The position numbers and the translations under genes are program-made. The notes under the pieces were generated by a model that was not told the origin of the DNA, did no database searches, and saw nothing but the letters and a program-made list of their open reading frames with translations. Positions 8,452 to 12,020 of a stretch of DNA of 12,020 nt are shown one piece after another; the first letter of the stretch is position 1, and each line of letters opens with the position of its first letter. Where the stretch lies: assembly GCA_938039765.1 (NCBI GenBank), contig CALHTV010000156.1:1-12020 (forward strand), written 5' to 3'. Source of the DNA: an uncultured Dictyoglomus sp. (GTDB taxonomy: Bacteria > Dictyoglomota > Dictyoglomia > Dictyoglomales > Dictyoglomaceae).

Positions 8452-9369
8452 ATGAAAAACAAGAAAAAGTTAAAAACCTTAGCTCAGAGGCAAGCAAGAA
8501 TAGGAAGGCTTTTTGTGTATCCTTGGCTTGTGGGTTTTTTAATATTTTTTGCTTGGCCTTTTATACAATCTCTTATTTTCTCTTTTAGTCAATTAGATGT
8601 TTCTCCTGAAGGTTATAAACTTATATTTGTAGGGTTTAGGAATTTTATTAAGGCCTTAAGAGAAGATCCTAACTTTATTAGATATTTGTTTACGGAGATT
8701 GGAAATATATTTGTTAATATTCCCTTAATAATAATGTTTTCTCTTTTTATAGCTATACTTTTGAACCAGAAATTTAAGGGAAGAACTATAGTGAGAGCAA
8801 TCTTTTTCCTGCCTGTTGTAGTGATGTCAGGTGCTTTGTTGTATGTTTTGGAAAGTAACTCATTAGAACAATTCAATATAGGTGCTCAATCTGGAATGGC
8901 TCTTTCTAACTCTCCTTTTCTTAGGGGCATAGATTTCAGATTGTTTCTAGTACGCATAATGGGTAATATTCCTTTTCTTATGCCTATTATCAATGCTATA
9001 GATAGAATCTATGAAATTATATGGAAGTCGGGGGTTCAGATTTTAATATTCTTGGCAGGTTTACAATCTATTCCTCCTTCTCTTTATGAAGTAGCTCATG
9101 TTGAGGGAGCAACATCTTGGGAGATTTTTTGGAAGATAACTTTGCCTATGATATCTCCAATTATTTTGGTGAATGTAATATATACAGTTATTGACTCTTT
9201 TACTGATTATAGTAATGATGTTTTGAGATATATATTAGAGGTTGCTTTTAGACAGTTAAACCACGGTTATAGTGCTGCTATTGCTTGGCTTTACTTTTTA
9301 ATAATTGGAGTAGTCTTGCTTGTGATTATATGGGTAATTTCAAAAAGAGTATTTTATATGAACGAGTAA
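8452..9369 (+). CDS. Sugar ABC transporter permease, MalF-like (pair 2)
   Basis: This 305-residue membrane protein is a CUT1-type permease with hydrophobic segments near residues 20-45, 80-103, 113-132, 164-182, 190-205, 232-252 and 275-297. The EAA loop reads EVAHVEGATSWEIFWKITLP (from 213), preceded by LAGLQSIPPSLY. It differs from the first MalF-like subunit: the GLLN motif is missing, and residues 135-190 hold a different, partly hydrophobic stretch. The two are therefore old relatives, not a recent duplication. The ribosome site AGGAGG (8437-8442) overlaps the TAG stop of the DUF5696 gene, nine bases before the ATG, which suggests translational coupling. It should pair with the next gene. 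No second solute-binding protein gene lies beside it within the window. Confidence 0.92.
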   Translation: MKNKKKLKTLAQRQARIGRLFVYPWLVGFLIFFAWPFIQSLIFSFSQLDVSPEGYKLIFVGFRNFIKALREDPNFIRYLFTEIGNIFVNIPLIIMFSLFIAILLNQKFKGRTIVRAIFFLPVVVMSGALLYVLESNSLEQFNIGAQSGMALSNSPFLRGIDFRLFLVRIMGNIPFLMPIINAIDRIYEIIWKSGVQILIFLAGLQSIPPSLYEVAHVEGATSWEIFWKITLPMISPIILVNVIYTVIDSFTDYSNDVLRYILEVAFRQLNHGYSAAIAWLYFLIIGVVLLVIIWVISKRVFYMNE

Positions 9370-9382
9370 AGGGGGCTTTTAG

Positions 9383-10336
9383 ATGCTTAAGTATAGAAAG
9401 GAAGAATCCATATTAATTTTGAAACATAAGCTCTATGGTTGGTTTATGATGTTATTGAAAATTCTTTTATTTATAGGTTTAGCTTATGTTTTATTGAGAC
9501 CTGTCTTATTTATGCTTAGTACTGCTTTAAAAAGTAGAGAAGATTTAATAGATCCTACGGTAGTATGGCTACCGAAACATCTTACTCTTGAAAATTTTAA
9601 AAAGGCTTTTTATTCTCTTAATTATTTTAATGCATTTAAAAATAGCCTTTTAGTTTCTATAATTCCTGCTATTTTTAATGTAATTGCCTGCTCAATGATA
9701 GGTTATGGTCTTGCGCGGTTCAAATTCAAAGAAAGGGAATTGATCTTTGCGCTTATTTTATTCACATTGGTTGTTCCCCCACAAGTTTTATTGATCCCTC
9801 TTTATGTTTTCTATCAACGCTTTGATATATTAAGTTTAATTAAATTGATAAAAGGAGAGCCTTTAAATCTTCTTAATACTTACTATCCAATTATTCTTCC
9901 CACAATTTTAGGAGGAGGTTTAAGAAGTGGTTTATTTATTTATATATTTAGACAATTCTTTAGAGGAATGTCTAAGGAATTGGAAGAGGCAGCTTACGTA
10001 GACGGAGCTTCACCTTTTCAAACTTATGTAAAAATTTTTGTTCCTAATTCTATTCCTGCTATAATTACAGTATTTCTTTTTTCTTTAGTTTGGCATTGGA
10101 ATGATGTTTTTGAGCCTTCAGTATTTATAGGAGATTTTGAAAAATATACTTTATCTCTTAATTTAGCTAACATTAGAGCAATAATTACAGGCGGTACTCA
10201 GATATGGGATCCATTGCTCATATTGCCACCTCAATATGCTGGAGCCATTTTGGTGATTTTACCTATGTTAATTTTTTACATCTTTACTCAAAGATTTTTT
10301 GTAGAGAGTGTGGAAAGAACAGGTATTGTTGGATAA
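9383..10336 (+). CDS. Sugar ABC transporter permease, MalG-like (pair 2)
   Basis: 317 residues, with hydrophobic segments near 21-46, 86-110, 119-140, 166-190, 222-237 and 286-306. The EAA loop is a close match to the consensus: EAAYVDGASPF (from 202), then VKIFVPNSIPA. The tail RFFVESVERTGIVG is typical of MalG-type subunits. Compared with the first MalG-like protein it has a longer N-terminus (about 20 residues before the first membrane segment) and about 13 extra residues, around SLIKLIKGEPLNL (151-163), before the fourth segment. The ribosome site is the G-rich AAGGGGG type (9369-9375), seven bases before the ATG and starting on the last base of the upstream stop codon. It should form a heterodimer with the preceding permease; the ATPase must come from elsewhere in the genome. 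Confidence 0.93.
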   Translation: MLKYRKEESILILKHKLYGWFMMLLKILLFIGLAYVLLRPVLFMLSTALKSREDLIDPTVVWLPKHLTLENFKKAFYSLNYFNAFKNSLLVSIIPAIFNVIACSMIGYGLARFKFKERELIFALILFTLVVPPQVLLIPLYVFYQRFDILSLIKLIKGEPLNLLNTYYPIILPTILGGGLRSGLFIYIFRQFFRGMSKELEEAAYVDGASPFQTYVKIFVPNSIPAIITVFLFSLVWHWNDVFEPSVFIGDFEKYTLSLNLANIRAIITGGTQIWDPLLILPPQYAGAILVILPMLIFYIFTQRFFVESVERTGIVG

Positions 10337-10341
10337 AAATT

Positions 10342-10351
10342 TAAGGAGGTG
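10342..10351 (+). promoter_or_regulatory. Near-perfect Shine-Dalgarno before the small secreted protein
   Basis: TAAGGAGGTG pairs along its full length with the usual 16S anti-Shine-Dalgarno and ends five bases before ATG 10357. It is the longest match in the window, which suggests that this secreted protein is translated strongly relative to its operon neighbours. Confidence 0.8.
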
Positions 10352-10356
10352 TAAGT

Positions 10357-10935
10357 ATGAAAAGACTATTTCTTTTGTTTGTATTCTCTATTCTTTTGCT
10401 CTCCTTAATTTTCTCTCAGGATCTTAAGGAGATCTTGATTTATGATGGAGAGTCAGAAAATACTAATTTGGCCTCTTTAGGGTATTGGGTAGCTCCCGAA
10501 GGATGTAAAGCAGAGGAAGTTGAGGGAGTTAGTTATACTGGAAAAAAGTGTATTAGGATCAATTTTGTTTGGAATAGTTGGTGGGCAGGCATGGGGATAA
10601 ATTTTGCAAAATGGGATTTTGATAACAAAAATAGGATTTTTGATCTTTCCCAATTTAAGGCCTTAGAATTTTACATTAGAGCTGATAAAGTGGATAACTA
10701 TAGTTTACTTGTGACCCTAGTAGAAGCTCCTTCCGAAAAAGGTGGAAAAGAATTCTATTCTGAGAAATATACTATTACAGGAGGCGTTCCAACATCTTGG
10801 ACTAAAATTTCTGTTCCCTTAAGAGCTTTTGTGACCGTAGATAAGAAGAGAATATGGGGAATGAGTATAGAGGTAACAGGTATTCCAGAAGGTAATATAA
10901 CTCTTTACGTAGATGATATTAGGTTTGTGAAGTAA
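10357..10935 (+). CDS. Small secreted beta-sandwich protein, probably carbohydrate-binding
   Basis: 192 residues: a signal peptide (1-20, cleavage near IFS/QDL) and one compact beta-rich domain. The pattern resembles galactose-binding-like modules of the CBM11/CIA30 type: an opening IYDGESEN (28-35), an aromatic patch WNSWWAGMGINF (72-83), LSQFKALEFYIRAD in the middle, SWTKISVPLRAF, and a closing LYVDDIRFVK at the C-terminus. Two cysteines (50 and 65) flank a short hairpin and could form a disulfide outside the cell. It lies 16 bases before the GH5 gene, so a role in binding the same polysaccharide, or a partner role for the enzyme, is a reasonable inference. No enzyme motif is visible. The fold call is from pattern only; a CBM family cannot be assigned by eye. 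Confidence 0.72.
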   Translation: MKRLFLLFVFSILLLSLIFSQDLKEILIYDGESENTNLASLGYWVAPEGCKAEEVEGVSYTGKKCIRINFVWNSWWAGMGINFAKWDFDNKNRIFDLSQFKALEFYIRADKVDNYSLLVTLVEAPSEKGGKEFYSEKYTITGGVPTSWTKISVPLRAFVTVDKKRIWGMSIEVTGIPEGNITLYVDDIRFVK

Positions 10936-10951
10936 TAGGGGGATTTTGAAA

Positions 10952-12020
10952 ATGAGAGAGTTATTTATATTCCTAATTTTGATATTCTTTTGTTTTTTCT
11001 TTTGTAAAATTTATGGAGCCTCTTATAAAGGTAGCTTTAATTATATAGATCCTCACAGAGCTATAAAAGAAATGGATCCTGGCTGGAATTTAGGTAACTC
11101 TTTAGATGCTATTCCTGAGGAGACATCATGGGGAAATCCCAAAACTGAGGGGTATATTTTTGATGATATTAAAAAATCTGGATTCAGAAGTGTGAGAATT
11201 CCGGTTACGTGGATTGATCATATGGGACCTGCTCCTGAGTATAGAGTGGACAAAGAATGGATGGAAAGAGTAGAGGAAGTAGTAAATATGGCCTTGGAGA
11301 GAAATTTATATGTGATAATTAATGTACATCATGATTCTTGGAGATGGCTAAGCAAGGAAATGAGAGAGGACAAAGAAAAGACTATAAGGAAGTTAGAAAA
11401 ATTATGGATTCAAATTGCTGAAAGATTTAGAGATTATTCTGAGAAATTGATTTTTGAGATTATTAATGAGCCAAGTTATGAGGGATATTCGGAACAGGAA
11501 GCAGGTGAAATTCAAAACGAAGTAAATGAAAGAGTTTTAAAGGTAATACGAAACTCGGGTGGATACAATCCGAAAAGATTAGTGATAATTCCGCCTCTAT
11601 CTACTGATTCCTATAAAGCTGTAAAATATTTAGTTCCTCCCGAGGATCCTAATATAATTATAGGTATTCACTATTATTCACCTTGGGATTTTGTAGCTAA
11701 CTGGTGGGGAAGAAAGAATTGGGGATCAGAGAGTGATAAGGCTCAGATGGATAAAGATATTAGAATTGTTCGAGAGAAATTTCCTAAGCATGCTATTATA
11801 ATAGGAGAGTATGGACTCTCTAATGGGAATAAGCCTGCAGAATGGTATTATTTTGATAATTTAATTAGAACTGCAAAGAAATATGATATGGCTACTTTTT
11901 ATTGGGATAATGGGTTTGATAATTATGATAGGAGAAATAGAATTTGGAGAGACGAAACTATTGTGAAAATAATTGTAAATGCTTCTTTAGGGAAAAGGAA
12001 TGCTTTTTTGTATCCTGGTG
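10952..12020 (+). CDS. Secreted GH5 endoglycanase (cellulase-like), 3' partial
   Basis: 356 residues are visible and the frame is still open at the window edge. A signal peptide (1-23, ending IYGA) is followed by a GH5 catalytic domain: GWNLGNSLDA (44-53), TSWGNP (58-63), VRIPVTW (81-87), INVHHDSWRW (123-132), the acid/base Glu173 in IINEPSYEG, GIHYYSPWDF (238-247), the nucleophile Glu286 in IIGEYGLSNG, and the substrate-platform Trp318 in FYWDNG. All expected catalytic residues are present, so it should be active on a beta-1,4-linked glycan outside the cell; cellulose, beta-glucan, xyloglucan or glucomannan are possible. The catalytic domain appears to finish near residue 345, so the remainder may begin a linker or accessory domain. 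The ribosome site AGGGGGA (10937-10943) lies eight bases before ATG 10952; the in-frame TTG at 10946 is too close to it. Confidence 0.93.
   Translation, partial: MRELFIFLILIFFCFFFCKIYGASYKGSFNYIDPHRAIKEMDPGWNLGNSLDAIPEETSWGNPKTEGYIFDDIKKSGFRSVRIPVTWIDHMGPAPEYRVDKEWMERVEEVVNMALERNLYVIINVHHDSWRWLSKEMREDKEKTIRKLEKLWIQIAERFRDYSEKLIFEIINEPSYEGYSEQEAGEIQNEVNERVLKVIRNSGGYNPKRLVIIPPLSTDSYKAVKYLVPPEDPNIIIGIHYYSPWDFVANWWGRKNWGSESDKAQMDKDIRIVREKFPKHAIIIGEYGLSNGNKPAEWYYFDNLIRTAKKYDMATFYWDNGFDNYDRRNRIWRDETIVKIIVNASLGKRNAFLYPG

Noticed and set aside
8613..8876. Antisense open frame of 87 codons
   Set aside because: Inside the second MalF-like permease gene; an antisense shadow without a start signal.
10952..11020. 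Lipoprotein signal at Cys14 or Cys18 of the GH5 protein
   Set aside because: The residues before each Cys are bulky aromatics (FFC, FFFC), which do not fit a lipobox; cleavage after IYGA is more likely.

Overview
The window is about two-thirds A+T. Strong Shine-Dalgarno sequences precede nearly every gene, arginine is written mostly as AGA/AGG, and the proteins are rich in Lys, Glu, Ile and Tyr. Together with the operon content (multiple sugar ABC permeases, a DUF5696 protein and a secreted GH5 enzyme) this fits a fermentative, plant-polysaccharide-degrading thermophile. My best guess is Dictyoglomus, with Caldicellulosiruptor or other thermophilic, Firmicutes-like anaerobes as alternatives. 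This is an inference from style; no rRNA or other taxonomic marker is present.

Layout: all nine genes lie on the + strand, with gaps of 5 to 45 bases and no visible terminator or internal promoter, so the window reads as the inside of one long operon open at both ends. In order: (1) the 3' part of a very large extracellular solute-binding protein (2-2320, start lost upstream); (2, 3) a MalF-like and MalG-like permease pair (2337-3236, 3282-4133); (4) a membrane protein with an extracytoplasmic NHL beta-propeller, TPR-like helices and a C-terminal YIP1-type membrane domain (4139-6205); (5) an exported DUF5696 protein (6219-8438); (6, 7) a second, diverged permease pair (8452-9369, 9383-10336); (8) a small secreted carbohydrate-binding-like beta-sandwich protein (10357-10935); (9) a secreted GH5 endoglycanase whose 3' end is cut by the window (10952 to beyond 12020).

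How it may work together: the GH5 enzyme, possibly helped by the small beta-sandwich protein, would cut an external beta-glycan such as cellulose, beta-glucan, xyloglucan or glucomannan. The solute-binding protein would capture the oligosaccharides and one or both permease pairs would import them. No ABC ATPase is encoded here, so a shared MsmX/UgpC-type ATPase elsewhere is expected. The NHL-TPR-YIP1 protein and the DUF5696 protein sit between the two permease pairs. Their roles are unknown, and they are the most interesting part of the window. I recall a similar YIP1/DUF5696/permease grouping in Paenibacillus-type genomes, so the grouping is probably conserved rather than unique, but functionally undescribed as far as I know.

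There is no gene-free stretch longer than 45 bases between genes, and I see no RNA genes, CRISPR arrays, insertion sequences or other mobile elements.
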